DNA of 64,000 nt from assembly GCF_018127805.1 (NCBI RefSeq), contig NZ_CP072334.1, forward strand, positions 558,001-622,000, read 5' to 3'. The notes below the pieces were generated by a model that ran no database searches, was not told where the DNA came from, and saw only the letters and a list, made by a program, of their open reading frames with translations. The translations under genes were made by a program, and so were the position numbers. The DNA comes from Prevotella sp. oral taxon 475. GTDB lineage: Bacteria; Bacteroidota; Bacteroidia; Bacteroidales; Bacteroidaceae. Each line of letters opens with the position of its first letter. The stretch's first letter is position 1. Below, in pieces: positions 1-9,963 of this stretch.

Positions 1-1
1 T

Positions 2-1204
2 ATCGTGGCCTTCGTTCTCACACCGTTGTTCTATCGTTTGCAGCTCACTTCGGTTTACGAATACCTGCGTAACCGTTTTGGACAGCAAGCTTACCACACG
101 GGAGCATGGTTCTTCTTCATCTCGAAGATGCTTGGAGCGGCCGTTCGTCTTTTCCTCGTATGCTTCACTTTACAGCTTCTGGCTTTCGGTCCATTGGGCA
201 TCCCCTTCTGGGTTAACGTGGCCTTGTCTGTAGGTTGCGTGTGGTTTTACACCCATAAGGGTGGCGTTAAGTCGGTAATTTGGGCCGACCTGATAAAGAC
301 CACCTGTCTTATCGTGTCGGTGGCACTGTGCATTTGGTTCATCGCGGACGATTTACAGCTGTCGTTCGGCGGCGTGGTGAGTCACATTAGCCAAAGCGAC
401 ATGAGCCGCATGTTCTTCTTCGACGACGTTAACAACAAGCAATTCTTCTTCAAACAGTTCTTTGCCGGCATCTTCACCACCATCGCCATGACCGGTTTAG
501 ACCAAGATATGATGCAGCGCAACCTAAGTTGTCGCAACAGTCGCGAGTCTCAAAAGAACATGGTGATTAGCATTCTGCTGCAATTCATCGTGGTTGCGGC
601 CTTCCTGATGTTAGGTGTGCTGCTCTACGAAGAGGCTGCACGCCACGGCGTAACGGCTACAGGCGACCAGCTTTTCCCCACCATCGCCACAGGAGGCTTG
701 CTTCCGGGCGTTGTTGGCGTGCTGTTCATCGTTGGTTTGTCAGCTTCGGCCTATAATGCAGCAGGCTCGGCGCTCACCGCACTCACCACTTCGTTCACCG
801 TAGACATACTCGGGGCTGGCAAACGCAGCGAAAGCGAAGTTACCCGAATGCGAAAACGGGTGCACATAGGCATGGCCGTAGTGATGGGCTTGTCTATTAT
901 CGTGTTCAATGTGCTGAACAACACCAGCGTGGTAGATGCCGTTTACACCCTAGCCAGCTACACCTACGGACCTATATTGGGCCTCTTCGCCTTTGGCATA
1001 CTTGTAAAGCGACCTGTGCGCGACCGCTGGATACCCCTTGTGGCCTTGGCTTCGCCCCTGCTCTGTTGGGTGCTCGACCGCCATTCAGAGGCCTGGTTCA
1101 ACGGCTATCATTTCAGTTACGAGTTGTTGATACTCAACGCCCTGTTCACCTTCGTGGGTCTTTGCCTGCTCATCAAGCGAGGCGAGGCCGCTCAAAAAAT
1201 ATAG
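2..1204 (+). CDS. Sodium:solute symporter (SSS family), 5' end outside the window; possible MurNAc permease
   Basis: The frame is open from the first base, so the true start lies upstream. About 400 residues are present and perhaps the first 70-80 are missing. The visible part starts at the TSVYEYLRNRFG segment, typical of the third helix of SSS transporters, and continues with many hydrophobic helices. LDQDMMQRNLSCR, near residue 170 of the visible part, is another family hallmark. Family knowledge: these are Na+-coupled importers of sugars, sialic acids or amino acids. Its place at the head of a MurNAc salvage cluster suggests it imports MurNAc or a related amino sugar, as the non-PTS permease MurT does in Tannerella forsythia. 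The substrate is inference; sialic acid or another sugar is possible. Confidence 0.85.
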   Translation: MVAFVLTPLFYRLQLTSVYEYLRNRFGQQAYHTGAWFFFISKMLGAAVRLFLVCFTLQLLAFGPLGIPFWVNVALSVGCVWFYTHKGGVKSVIWADLIKTTCLIVSVALCIWFIADDLQLSFGGVVSHISQSDMSRMFFFDDVNNKQFFFKQFFAGIFTTIAMTGLDQDMMQRNLSCRNSRESQKNMVISILLQFIVVAAFLMLGVLLYEEAARHGVTATGDQLFPTIATGGLLPGVVGVLFIVGLSASAYNAAGSALTALTTSFTVDILGAGKRSESEVTRMRKRVHIGMAVVMGLSIIVFNVLNNTSVVDAVYTLASYTYGPILGLFAFGILVKRPVRDRWIPLVALASPLLCWVLDRHSEAWFNGYHFSYELLILNALFTFVGLCLLIKRGEAAQKI

Positions 1205-1299
1205 CAAAAGATGGTTAGAAGCAACTGTCAACAGTATTGGTTCTATCAAATCCATCAGCCACATCAGTTCCATCAAGTCACATCAGAAAGGAGATAAAG

Positions 1300-4065
1300 A
1301 TGTTTAGACGCAACATATCAATCGTAGCCCTTTGCCTTGCTGCCCTCTCTACATGGGCGCAGCAGGTAGCTCCAACGACCTTTGCACCCCGCTGCGACCA
1401 GCCGTTGGTAACCAACATGTCGGTTCCCACTACGCCCACACAGGGCCTTTCGGGCAGACACATCGCCGTTTGGCATAGTCATGGCCGATATTATGAGCGC
1501 ACACTAGACCGCTGGGAGTGGCAGCGCGCACGTCTATTGCAAACCGTAGAAGACCTCTACACGCAGAGTTACGTGCTGCCTTTCCTCGTGCCCATGCTCG
1601 AAAATGCAGGCGCAAACGTGCTTGTGCCGCGCGAAAGAGATTGGAATACGAATGAAGTGGTGGTAGACAACGATGCCAACACACTGTCGCCACACACCAT
1701 ATATAAAGAGCGCAACGGCCAACAGGCATGGCAACAGGGACAGGGTGAAGGTTTTGCCTACCGCCATAAGGTGTACACCAACTTTCAAAATCCCTTCCGC
1801 GATGGTACGTTTCGCAGCGTGCAATCGATAAAGAAGGGGCAAGAGAGCCTTGCCGAATGGGTGCCCAACGTGCCAAAGACTGGCGAATATGCCGTTTATG
1901 TATCGTATAAAACCGTGCCTGGAAGCACCTCCACGGCCCATTACACGGTGCATCACCAAGGTGGAGAAAGTCATTTCCGCGTGAACCAACAGATGGGTGG
2001 CGGAACATGGATTTACCTCGGCAAGTTTGTTTTTGACGAGAAAGCAGGCCAACAGCATCGTGTTAGCCTAAGCAACAACACGGGAAAAGTGGGCGAATTG
2101 GTGACGGCCGACGGTGTGAAGTTTGGTGGTGGCATGGGTAATATCGGTAGGCCCGACATTAGCGGCTATCCTCGCTTCACCGAGGCAGCACGCTATTGGC
2201 TGCAATGGGCTGGCGTGCCAGACTGTGTTTACTCTGCTTCGCGTGGCGAGAACGACTACACCGACGACTATAAAAGTCGTGGAATGTGGGTCAACTGGCT
2301 TGCAGGCGGGTCGGAATGTTACCCCGATGGACAGGGACTTAACGTGCCCATCGACCTCTCTTTAGCCTTCCACAGTGATGCCGGAACCACCAAAGACGAC
2401 CGCACCATCGGTACATTAGGCATCTATTACAGCCAATCTTACGACAGCGTGTTTGCCAATGGCGCCTCGCGACATCTCTGCAAAGACCTTACCGAGAGCG
2501 TACAAAACAGCATATTAAACGACATTCGCGCACTATACGAACCCCTTTGGAACAGTCGTGGCAGTCGCGACGCCTCGTATTTCGAAGCTCGCACACCCCG
2601 CGTTCCCGCTATGTTGCTCGAATTACTTTCGCATCAAAACTTCGCCGACATGCGTTATGGCCTCGACCCGCGCTTCCGTTTCACCGTAAGTAGGGCCATC
2701 TATAAGGGCATGTTACGCTTTATCTGCGCCCAAAGGGGACAAACACCCGTGGTTGCACCACTGCCCGTAGACCATCTTTCGGCATCGCTTAAAGGCACCG
2801 ATCAGGTGGAACTGACGTGGAAAGCCGTGGCCGACACACTCGAACCCACGGCTATGCCCGACCGATACATTGTTTATACCCGTCTGGGTAACGGCGCATT
2901 CGACAACGGCAAGGTGGTAAAACGCAACCGCTATGTGGCTCGCATACCCTCCGACGTGGTGTGCAGCTTCCGCGTTGAGGCGGTGAACAAGGGCGGAAAG
3001 AGCTTCCCCTCCGAAACAATGGCTGTGGCACGATGCTCGGCCTGCATGGGTAAAAAGGCCTTGGTGGTAAATGGTTTCGACCGTGTTTCTGCCCCAGCCG
3101 ACTTCGTTGCGCCTGCTCCTGCCGACACATTGTATGCTGGATTCCTCGATCACATCGACCACGGCGTGCCTTATCTGCAAGACATCAGCTACACAGGAAG
3201 CCAAAAAGAGTTTAACCGAAGCCTGCCTTGGCTCGACGACGACTCGGGTGGATATGGCGATAGCTATGGAAACGAAGAGACGAAGGTGATTGCCGGAAAC
3301 ACGTTCGACTATCCCGCACTACACGGCGAGGCCATCTTGAAGGCGGGTTTGAGCTTCGAATCGTGTGCCAACGAGTGCCTCGACAAGGCGAAAGACGGAT
3401 ACGCCTTTGTTGATTATATACTAGGTAAGCAATGCCAAACCAAGATGGGACGTGGCAATGTGCACCCCTTGATGTTTAAGACCTTCGATGCGAAGGTGCA
3501 AAAAACATTGGCGGAGTATGCCCAACGTGGCGTTCACCTGTTTGTTTCGGGTGCATACGTGGCCAGCGACCTTTGGTGCAACCCCTTGGCTAAGCCCTTA
3601 GAGAGCGACCAACGTTTTGCTGCCGAGGTGCTGAAATATAAGTGGCGCAACTCGCGCGCTGCCCTCACAGGAAGCGTTCGCATGGTGCGCTCACCACTAG
3701 AACTGGGTGTGGGCGAGATGAACTACGCCAACACGCTGAACTCGGAACAATATATAGTGGAGTCGCCTGATGCCCTCGAGGCGGCCGACTCAACGGGATA
3801 TACCGTGATGCGCTATCCCGAGAACAACCTCAGTGCAGCCGTTGCCTCGCAAGGCAGCTATAAGACGTTCGTCATGGGCTTCCCCTTCGAGAGCATCACA
3901 CAGGCCTTCTGTCGCGAGAAACTGATGAAAACCATCGTCGATTTCTTTATGCGCCAGCCCCACGAAGACATTACGCACGACTCGAAACAGGATGAGAAAA
4001 AGGCCAGACACATCACTTCGTTTACCGGAGAGGTGAAAAGTGTAAACCCGCCAACGAAGAAATAA
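1300..4065 (+). CDS. Secreted N-acetylmuramoyl-L-alanine amidase-like protein with golvesin-like and FN3 domains
   Basis: This is a 921-residue protein. The ATG at 1300 was chosen because it follows AGGAGATAAAG and opens a signal peptide ending near STWAQQ. An earlier TTG at 1237 adds an implausible leader. The Amidase_3-like part is split: WHSHG and PRERD near the N terminus, then AFHSDAG and LELLSHQNF near residues 360-450. Together they supply the His/Glu/His zinc ligands and the catalytic Glu expected of amidases. Between them, near residues 180-280, is a golvesin/xanthan-lyase-type beta domain, and near residues 490-590 an FN3-like domain. The final third has no fold I can name. It probably cuts stem peptides from glycan strands in the periplasm, feeding the genes that follow. 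Databases may label such proteins xanthan lyase; the zinc motif argues for amidase. Confidence 0.8.
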   Translation: MFRRNISIVALCLAALSTWAQQVAPTTFAPRCDQPLVTNMSVPTTPTQGLSGRHIAVWHSHGRYYERTLDRWEWQRARLLQTVEDLYTQSYVLPFLVPMLENAGANVLVPRERDWNTNEVVVDNDANTLSPHTIYKERNGQQAWQQGQGEGFAYRHKVYTNFQNPFRDGTFRSVQSIKKGQESLAEWVPNVPKTGEYAVYVSYKTVPGSTSTAHYTVHHQGGESHFRVNQQMGGGTWIYLGKFVFDEKAGQQHRVSLSNNTGKVGELVTADGVKFGGGMGNIGRPDISGYPRFTEAARYWLQWAGVPDCVYSASRGENDYTDDYKSRGMWVNWLAGGSECYPDGQGLNVPIDLSLAFHSDAGTTKDDRTIGTLGIYYSQSYDSVFANGASRHLCKDLTESVQNSILNDIRALYEPLWNSRGSRDASYFEARTPRVPAMLLELLSHQNFADMRYGLDPRFRFTVSRAIYKGMLRFICAQRGQTPVVAPLPVDHLSASLKGTDQVELTWKAVADTLEPTAMPDRYIVYTRLGNGAFDNGKVVKRNRYVARIPSDVVCSFRVEAVNKGGKSFPSETMAVARCSACMGKKALVVNGFDRVSAPADFVAPAPADTLYAGFLDHIDHGVPYLQDISYTGSQKEFNRSLPWLDDDSGGYGDSYGNEETKVIAGNTFDYPALHGEAILKAGLSFESCANECLDKAKDGYAFVDYILGKQCQTKMGRGNVHPLMFKTFDAKVQKTLAEYAQRGVHLFVSGAYVASDLWCNPLAKPLESDQRFAAEVLKYKWRNSRAALTGSVRMVRSPLELGVGEMNYANTLNSEQYIVESPDALEAADSTGYTVMRYPENNLSAAVASQGSYKTFVMGFPFESITQAFCREKLMKTIVDFFMRQPHEDITHDSKQDEKKARHITSFTGEVKSVNPPTKK

Positions 4066-4179
4066 GGCGTGGTCAGTAACAAAATATCATTAAAATGTAA
4101 TGCAGGGATGGGAAAATAGGCTTGAAAGGCTGAATAAGGTGAGAAGGTGAAAAAATGCCTAACATCATCTATGCATTTG

Positions 4180-4246
4180 GCTTAACTCCTTAACTCCATA
4201 ACTCCTTAACTCCTCAAAACAACTCATAAACTTATAAACTCATAAC
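4180..4246 (+). repeat. AACTC-rich direct-repeat leader upstream of the GT2 gene
   Basis: Short direct repeats (CTTAACTCCTTAACTCC, then AACTCATAAACTTATAAACTC) fill the 70 bp before the GT2 start codon. A similar arrangement lies just before the sugar kinase at 9878-9963. The region is poor in G and likely unstructured on mRNA. The function is unknown; a shared 5' leader or promoter region is the simplest reading. Confidence 0.5.
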
Positions 4247-4249
4247 GAT

Positions 4250-5662
4250 ATGAAGAAAATAACTTGTTTCGTACCTTATATAGACGAGGCTCAGGCTGGT
4301 AAAACATTGTCGGCCTTGCGTGCTTCACAGTTGGTAGACAAGGTTGTTTGCCTTGACCAACCTGTGTTTAAGTCGGAAACCATCCGTCGAATAGCCGCCG
4401 AGAGCAATGCCGATTACGCCTTGGTTTATACCAAGAGCACCACGCTAGAACTGGGATACATGGCCCTAGAACGCCTTTTGCAGATTGCACAAGACACCGA
4501 TGCAGGCCTAGTTTACGCCGATCATTACCAAGTAAAGGGTAACGAACAGGTTAAAGCGCCCGTTATCGACTATCAAAAGGGTTCGTTAAGAGATGATTTC
4601 GACTTTGGTTCGGTGCTCTTCTTCAATGCTGCCGCCCTCAAAGAAAGCGTGCAACGCATGACAGACACCTACCAACACGCTGGTCTTTACGACCTACGGT
4701 TGAAGCTCAGTCAACGCTACTCGCTGGTACACGCGAACGAATACTTGTACAGCGAGGTAGAGGAAGACAACAGAAAGAGCGGCGAAAAGCAGTTTGATTA
4801 TGTTGACCCACGCAACCGCGACCGCCAAATTGAGATGGAAAAGGCATGCACTCAACACCTGAAAGAGATTGGAGGATACCTCGAACCTCACTTCAAAGAC
4901 ATCGACTTCAACCAAGGTGAGTTCGAAGTAGAGGCATCGGTAATTATCCCCGTTCGTAATAGGGTGGCCACTGTTGGTGCCGCCATCGAGTCGGTATTGA
5001 AACAACAGACCAAGTTTAAGTTCAACCTCATCGTCATCGACAATCATAGCACCGACGGAACAACCGAAGCCATCGACGCGTTTAAGGCCGACGGGCGCGT
5101 GGTGCACCTTGTTCCCGAACGCAACGACCTTGGCATTGGCGGCTGTTGGAACTATGGCGTGAACTCCGCTCACTGTGGAAAGTTCGCCGTTCAGCTAGAC
5201 AGTGACGACCTATATAAGGACGAACATACGTTGCAAACTATCGTCGACGCCTTCTATGAGCAAAAGTGCGCCATGGTGATAGGTTCATATATGATGACCG
5301 ATTTCGACCTGAACGAACTTCCCCCTGGCGTTATCGACCACAAAGAGTGGACGCCCGACAACGGCCGAAACAACGCCTTGCGCATCAACGGACTGGGTGC
5401 TCCCCGCGCTTTCTATACTCCTGTGTTGCGAGCTATTGGCTTACCCAACACCAGTTATGGTGAAGACTACGCCATGGGACTAAACATTTCGCGCCATTAT
5501 CAAATTGGACGCATCTACGATGTACTTTACCTGTGTCGCCGTTGGGGTGGAAACTCTGATGCTGCATTGAGCATCGAGAAGGTAAATGCCAACAACCTGT
5601 ACAAGGATAGGATAAGAACGTGGGAGTTGGAAGCACGTATTGCGGCCAACAAACAACGCTAA
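4250..5662 (+). CDS. Glycosyltransferase family 2 protein with two GT-A-like modules
   Basis: This is a 470-residue cytoplasmic protein with no signal peptide or membrane span. The C-terminal module is a clear GT-A fold: [10 protein letters not shown] near residue 230, VIDNHSTDG near 262, the metal-binding LDSDDLY near 307, GEDYAMGL near 400 as the likely catalytic-base region, and [10 protein letters not shown] near 425. The N-terminal 200 residues look like a second, degenerate GT-A unit, with [10 protein letters not shown] in the place of the DxD strand. GT2 enzymes move sugars from nucleotide donors. Donor and acceptor cannot be read here. Its position between amidase and permease genes suggests a link to amino-sugar or wall metabolism, which is unproven. 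Confidence 0.8.
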   Translation: MKKITCFVPYIDEAQAGKTLSALRASQLVDKVVCLDQPVFKSETIRRIAAESNADYALVYTKSTTLELGYMALERLLQIAQDTDAGLVYADHYQVKGNEQVKAPVIDYQKGSLRDDFDFGSVLFFNAAALKESVQRMTDTYQHAGLYDLRLKLSQRYSLVHANEYLYSEVEEDNRKSGEKQFDYVDPRNRDRQIEMEKACTQHLKEIGGYLEPHFKDIDFNQGEFEVEASVIIPVRNRVATVGAAIESVLKQQTKFKFNLIVIDNHSTDGTTEAIDAFKADGRVVHLVPERNDLGIGGCWNYGVNSAHCGKFAVQLDSDDLYKDEHTLQTIVDAFYEQKCAMVIGSYMMTDFDLNELPPGVIDHKEWTPDNGRNNALRINGLGAPRAFYTPVLRAIGLPNTSYGEDYAMGLNISRHYQIGRIYDVLYLCRRWGGNSDAALSIEKVNANNLYKDRIRTWELEARIAANKQR

Positions 5663-5901
5663 AAAAGACAATAATAGGTACTAAGATAAAAAGAATGACA
5701 GGAAAACATCCTTGCATTAATCCGCCTGCCGTCTTCACAAAGAGGGCAGGACGGATAGCAAGGTAAAAGATGTGGTCCGCAAATTAAGCGCCTAACCACA
5801 AGTTTGGTCTTTCAAATCGCAAGTACCAACACCTCTCGACGCAACCGAAAATTTGCGTAGACAAAGTAGCGAAAGCAATATAACGAAGCAATATCAGCAA
5901 A

Positions 5902-7266
5902 ATGAAGAATGTAACAAAGAACATAAACCCATGGCTATGGATACCCACGCTCTACTTTGCAGAGGGTATTCCTTACTTCATAGTCAACAATATCTCGGTG
6001 ATTTTGTTCACTCGCATGGGTGTGCCCAATGGCGAGATGGCCCTCTTCACCAGTCTTATTTACTTCCCCTGGGTGATTAAGCCCCTGTGGAGTCCCTTTG
6101 TAGACATCCTACGCACTAAACGTTGGTGGATTGTCATGATGCAAATTGTGATGAGTATAGCCTTCATCTTGCTCACGTTCTCCATTCCGCATCCCTCGCC
6201 CGACGTTATTTCGGCTACCGCTACACCTGTTAGCCTCTTCACTTTCACGCTGATACTCTTCGTTATAACCGCCTTTGCCTCGGCCACACACGACATAGCG
6301 GCCGACGGTTTCTACATGCTTGCCCTCAACCAACAGCAACAATCCTTCTTCGTTGGCATTCGAAGCACCTTCTATCGACTATCGTCCATCTTCGGGCAAG
6401 GCGTATTGGTGTATGTTGCAGGCGTGTTAGAAACCCGAACGGGCAACATTCCATGGGCTTGGACCATCACCATGGCCATCACGGCCGTGATGTTTAGCGG
6501 CATCACCATCTATCACACGTTCTTTGTTCCGCGTGCCAAAGAAGACGCAGAGAAAGATGCTGAAAACCCCACGGACAAGGAAACGCAGAAACGAAGCACA
6601 GCCGAGGAAATATTCGACGAGTTCGCACGCACGTTCAGTCTTTACTTCAAGAAGCCTGGTGTGTTGCTCGCCATCGTCTTTATGCTACTCTATCGCTTGC
6701 CCGAAGCGTTCTTGCTCAAGATGGTTAGCCCCTTCTTGCTAGACAAGCGGGTCAATGGCGGACTGGCATTAAGTACCGAGGACGTTGGCTTTGTTTATGG
6801 AACCATTGGCGTTATCTTCCTCACCGTGGGCGGAATTATTGGTGGCATGGCCGCTTCTCGTTGGGGATTGAAGAAGAGTCTTTGGCCAATGGCTGCCTGC
6901 ATGACGCTGCCTTGCTTCACCTTTGTGTACCTAAGCATGGCCATGCCCACCAATTTGGTGGTTATTAGCGTATGTGTTGCCATCGAACAGTTTGGCTATG
7001 GCTTCGGCTTCACAGCCTACATGCTCTACATGATGTACTTTGCAGAAGGCGAATTTAAGACTGCCCACTATGCCATCTGCACCGCTTTCATGGCTGCAAG
7101 TATGATGATTCCTGGCATGGTGGCGGGATATCTGCAAGAGCTATTGGGCTACGAACACTTCTTTTGGATGGTTATCATCTGCTGTATTGCCACTGTGGGC
7201 GTTACGCTAACGATTAAAGTAGACCCCGAATATGGACGTAAACGCATAACGAAAAATGAAAAATAA
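5902..7266 (+). CDS. ampG: AmpG-like MFS permease
   Basis: This 454-residue inner-membrane protein has about 12 hydrophobic segments and a charged central loop near residues 205-235, rich in E and K, as in two-bundle MFS carriers. AEGIPYFIVN near residue 15 and SPFVDILRTKRWW near residue 55 resemble the AmpG family. AmpG proteins import muropeptides (GlcNAc-anhydroMurNAc peptides) with protons. The stop overlaps the start of the next gene by 11 bp, so it is translationally linked to NamZ. Gene context supports muropeptide or MurNAc-disaccharide uptake. The exact cargo is inferred. The 239-bp spacer upstream holds an imperfect GC-rich hairpin near 5720-5755 and no promoter box I can recognise. 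Confidence 0.82.
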   Translation: MKNVTKNINPWLWIPTLYFAEGIPYFIVNNISVILFTRMGVPNGEMALFTSLIYFPWVIKPLWSPFVDILRTKRWWIVMMQIVMSIAFILLTFSIPHPSPDVISATATPVSLFTFTLILFVITAFASATHDIAADGFYMLALNQQQQSFFVGIRSTFYRLSSIFGQGVLVYVAGVLETRTGNIPWAWTITMAITAVMFSGITIYHTFFVPRAKEDAEKDAENPTDKETQKRSTAEEIFDEFARTFSLYFKKPGVLLAIVFMLLYRLPEAFLLKMVSPFLLDKRVNGGLALSTEDVGFVYGTIGVIFLTVGGIIGGMAASRWGLKKSLWPMAACMTLPCFTFVYLSMAMPTNLVVISVCVAIEQFGYGFGFTAYMLYMMYFAEGEFKTAHYAICTAFMAASMMIPGMVAGYLQELLGYEHFFWMVIICCIATVGVTLTIKVDPEYGRKRITKNEK

Positions 7267-8506
7267 AACCCTCCTTACCATCGTCCTAGCGCTCGCAGCT
7301 ATGTTTGTCCACACCCAAATGTGGGCAAAGAAAACGGTGCTAACGGGTATCGACGTGCTTACGCAACAGAAATTCAAATGCTTGCAGGGCAAACGCGTGG
7401 GATTGATAACCAACCCCACAGGCGTAAATGCCAACCTCGTATCTACCGTCGATGTGCTGAAAGCCGCCCCGGGTGTAAACCTCGTGGCCCTGTATGGTCC
7501 TGAACATGGTGTACGTGGCGACATCCATGCGGGCGATAAGATAGAAACGGCGCGCGATGCAAAGACAGGATTGCCCGTGTTTTCGCTCTACGGCAAAACA
7601 CGGAAACCAACACCCGAGATGCTAAAAGACGTTGATGTGCTGGTGTACGACATTCAAGACATCGGTTGTCGTTCGTTTACCTTCATCAGCACCATGGGTC
7701 TGGCCATGGAAGCAGCGGCCGAAAACGATAAGGAATTTGTGGTATTAGACCGCCCAAACCCACTTGGCGGACTGAAAATAGAGGGAAATATCACCGACGA
7801 CGACTGCATATCGTTCGTCAGTCAGTTTAAGATACCTTATATATATGGACTAACTTGCGGCGAATTGGCACGTATGCTCAACGATGAAGGCATGATCAAA
7901 GGTGGCGTTCGCTGCAAACTGACGGTGGTAAAGATGAAAAACTGGAAGCGAACGATGGGCTATGCCGACACGGGTTTGCAATGGATTGCCTCGTCGCCAC
8001 ATATCCCACAGGCCGTAACCTCCTATTACTACCCCACAAGTGGCATTCTTGGTGAACTGGGGTATCTGTCTATCGGCGTGGGATATACCATCCCTTTCCA
8101 AATGTTTGCAGCACCTTGGATAGATGCCGTGCAGCTTGCCGACGCCATGAACGCCCATCAACTTCCCGGCGTTACCTTCCGTCCCATCTACCTCAAGCCC
8201 TTTTACAGCGTGGGTAAGGGCGAACTGTTGCAGGGCGTACAGATGCACATCACCGACTTCCAACGCGTTGAGCTAACGCCCATGCAGTTTGTTTTCATCG
8301 AAGAAGTGGCGCGCCTATATCCCAAGCACGCTGTTTTGGCGCACGCCGACGTTAAGCGCTTCGACATGTTCGACAAGGTGTCGGGATCTAAACAAGTGCG
8401 CATCAAGATGGCTATGCACAACCGTTGGGCCGACCTCAAACCTTTCTGGGATAAGGATGTGGCCCAATTCCGCACGCTTTCAAAGAAATATTATCTATAT
8501 AAATAA
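7256..8506 (+). CDS. namZ: Exo-beta-N-acetylmuramidase NamZ (DUF1343)
   Basis: This is a 416-residue protein with a signal peptide, MKNKTLLTIVLALAAMFVHT, cut near residue 24. DUF1343 hallmarks are GLITNPTGV near residue 49, LYGPEHGVRGD near 80, YDIQDIGCRSFTF near 131 and DRPNPLGG near 164. The Glu in PEHGVRG lies where the catalytic acid of NamZ is thought to be. The family removes MurNAc one unit at a time from the non-reducing end of peptidoglycan fragments. Acting in the periplasm, it would provide free MurNAc for the permease, kinase and MurQ encoded in this cluster. It overlaps the AmpG-like gene by 11 bp and is followed after 17 bp by the DUF5009 gene. Length and motifs are complete. 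Confidence 0.9.
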   Translation: MKNKTLLTIVLALAAMFVHTQMWAKKTVLTGIDVLTQQKFKCLQGKRVGLITNPTGVNANLVSTVDVLKAAPGVNLVALYGPEHGVRGDIHAGDKIETARDAKTGLPVFSLYGKTRKPTPEMLKDVDVLVYDIQDIGCRSFTFISTMGLAMEAAAENDKEFVVLDRPNPLGGLKIEGNITDDDCISFVSQFKIPYIYGLTCGELARMLNDEGMIKGGVRCKLTVVKMKNWKRTMGYADTGLQWIASSPHIPQAVTSYYYPTSGILGELGYLSIGVGYTIPFQMFAAPWIDAVQLADAMNAHQLPGVTFRPIYLKPFYSVGKGELLQGVQMHITDFQRVELTPMQFVFIEEVARLYPKHAVLAHADVKRFDMFDKVSGSKQVRIKMAMHNRWADLKPFWDKDVAQFRTLSKKYYLYK

Positions 8507-8523
8507 CCCCAAACACCCGACCT

Positions 8524-9723
8524 ATGGAAAAGAATAAGACCACTAGTAGGATTTTATCCATCGACATTTTGCGTGGTTTGACCATCGCGGGCATGATAAC
8601 CGTGAACAATCCAGGCAGTTGGAGTTACATGTATGCACCGCTCGAGCATGCCGAATGGAACGGTCTGACACCCACCGACCTCGTTTTTCCCTTCTTCATG
8701 TGCGTGATGGGGATGTGCATCTACATCGCCATGAGCAAGTTTAACTTTGCTTGCAACCGTGCCACCGTGTACAAGATATTAAAACGTATGGTGCTAATCT
8801 ACCTCGTAGGTTTGGCCATTGGTTGGTTCGCCAAGTTCTGCTACCGCTGGAATAATCCACAAGAGGGGGCCGATTTCTTCTCCCAACTGTGGTACATGGT
8901 ATGGTCGTTCGACAAAATTCGCTTAACGGGTGTACTGGCAAGACTCGCCGTTTGCTATGGCATAACGGCGTTGTTGGCCATCACCGTGCGGCATAAGCAT
9001 CTGCCCTACATTGTTGGCGGACTGTTGGTAGCCTATTTTGTGATATTGATGGCAGGCAACGGGTTCGCCTACGACGAAACAAATATCCTCTCGATTGTAG
9101 ACCGCGCAGTGCTTACCGATGCCCACATGTATCACGACAACGGCATCGATCCCGAAGGTTTGCTGAGCACCCTACCCTCGATAGCTCACACCCTGTTGGG
9201 CTTTATCATTGGCGGCATGCTCTTCCGCAAAGCTGACGCAGGCGTGCAACAACTCGACGCACGTGCCAATATCACCCTAACCAAGGTTGTTCCCCTTTTC
9301 GTTGTGGGCACATCGTTGCTATTTGCAGGCTATTTGCTTAGCTATGGTTGCCCCATCAACAAGAAAGTGTGGTCGCCCACCTTCGTATTGGTAACCTGCG
9401 GACTAGCCTCCATGCTCTTAGCCCTATTTACTTGGATTATCGACGTTAAGGGCAAAAAGAAGTGGAGCAAGTTCTTCGAAGTGTTTGGCGTTAATCCGCT
9501 CTTCCTATTTGTGCTGAGCGACTTCTTCGCCATTGTCTTCGGCGCATTCACCTTCCCCGTAGGTGAAAAACAGATGAATGTCATTGGCTTCGTCTACTCG
9601 CAGCTGTTATCGCCCATCTTCGGCCAATACGGTGGTTCGTTGGTCTATTCGCTGCTCTTTATCGCCCTCAATTGGGTTATTGGTTATCAACTATATAAGA
9701 AGAAAATATACATTAAGTTGTGA
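8524..9723 (+). CDS. DUF5009 membrane acyltransferase (NagX/HGSNAT-like)
   Basis: This 399-residue integral membrane protein has about ten hydrophobic helices. The N-terminal SIDILRGLTIAGMITVNNPG and the following PTDLVFPFFMCVMG are diagnostic of the heparan-alpha-glucosaminide N-acetyltransferase/DUF5009 family. Members carry acetyl groups from cytosolic acetyl-CoA across the membrane to amino sugars. Within this salvage cluster it may re-acetylate de-N-acetylated glucosamine or muramic acid on imported fragments. That role is inference; the family assignment is firm. The start codon follows the NamZ stop by 17 bp, so the two are probably co-transcribed. Confidence 0.83.
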   Translation: MEKNKTTSRILSIDILRGLTIAGMITVNNPGSWSYMYAPLEHAEWNGLTPTDLVFPFFMCVMGMCIYIAMSKFNFACNRATVYKILKRMVLIYLVGLAIGWFAKFCYRWNNPQEGADFFSQLWYMVWSFDKIRLTGVLARLAVCYGITALLAITVRHKHLPYIVGGLLVAYFVILMAGNGFAYDETNILSIVDRAVLTDAHMYHDNGIDPEGLLSTLPSIAHTLLGFIIGGMLFRKADAGVQQLDARANITLTKVVPLFVVGTSLLFAGYLLSYGCPINKKVWSPTFVLVTCGLASMLLALFTWIIDVKGKKKWSKFFEVFGVNPLFLFVLSDFFAIVFGAFTFPVGEKQMNVIGFVYSQLLSPIFGQYGGSLVYSLLFIALNWVIGYQLYKKKIYIKL

Positions 9724-9877
9724 GAATTTGAATTTTGACGTTTTTGAGTTTTGAAGTTCATGAGTTGTGGACAAATTGTTTTAGACCAACCAAAATAATT
9801 ACCCTATCATCAACTAGAATAAAAAGCAACTTAAAACTCACAAACCCAAGCATTCATCAACTCAAAAACTCGAAAGC

Positions 9878-9963
9878 CATTGGCTTAACTCCTTAAACGC
9901 CATAATCCCTTAACTCCCAAGACAGAATCAGTAAACTTGTAAACTAAAAAAACTCATAAACTC
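9878..9963 (+). repeat. AACTC-rich leader upstream of the sugar kinase, related to the one before the GT2 gene
   Basis: The 240-bp spacer after the acyltransferase gene is AT-rich. Its last 86 bp repeat the pattern seen before the GT2 gene at 4180: TGGCTTAACTCCTTAA, then AAACTTGTAAACT and AACTCATAAACTC just before ATG. The start of the spacer (about 9735-9765) and 9855-9872 carry loosely complementary GAGTTTT and AACTCAAAA runs. No canonical promoter box was found. Confidence 0.45.

Noticed and set aside
1430..2058. Two overlapping - strand frames inside the amidase gene
   Set aside because: They lie opposite conserved amidase and golvesin-like domains and have no protein features.
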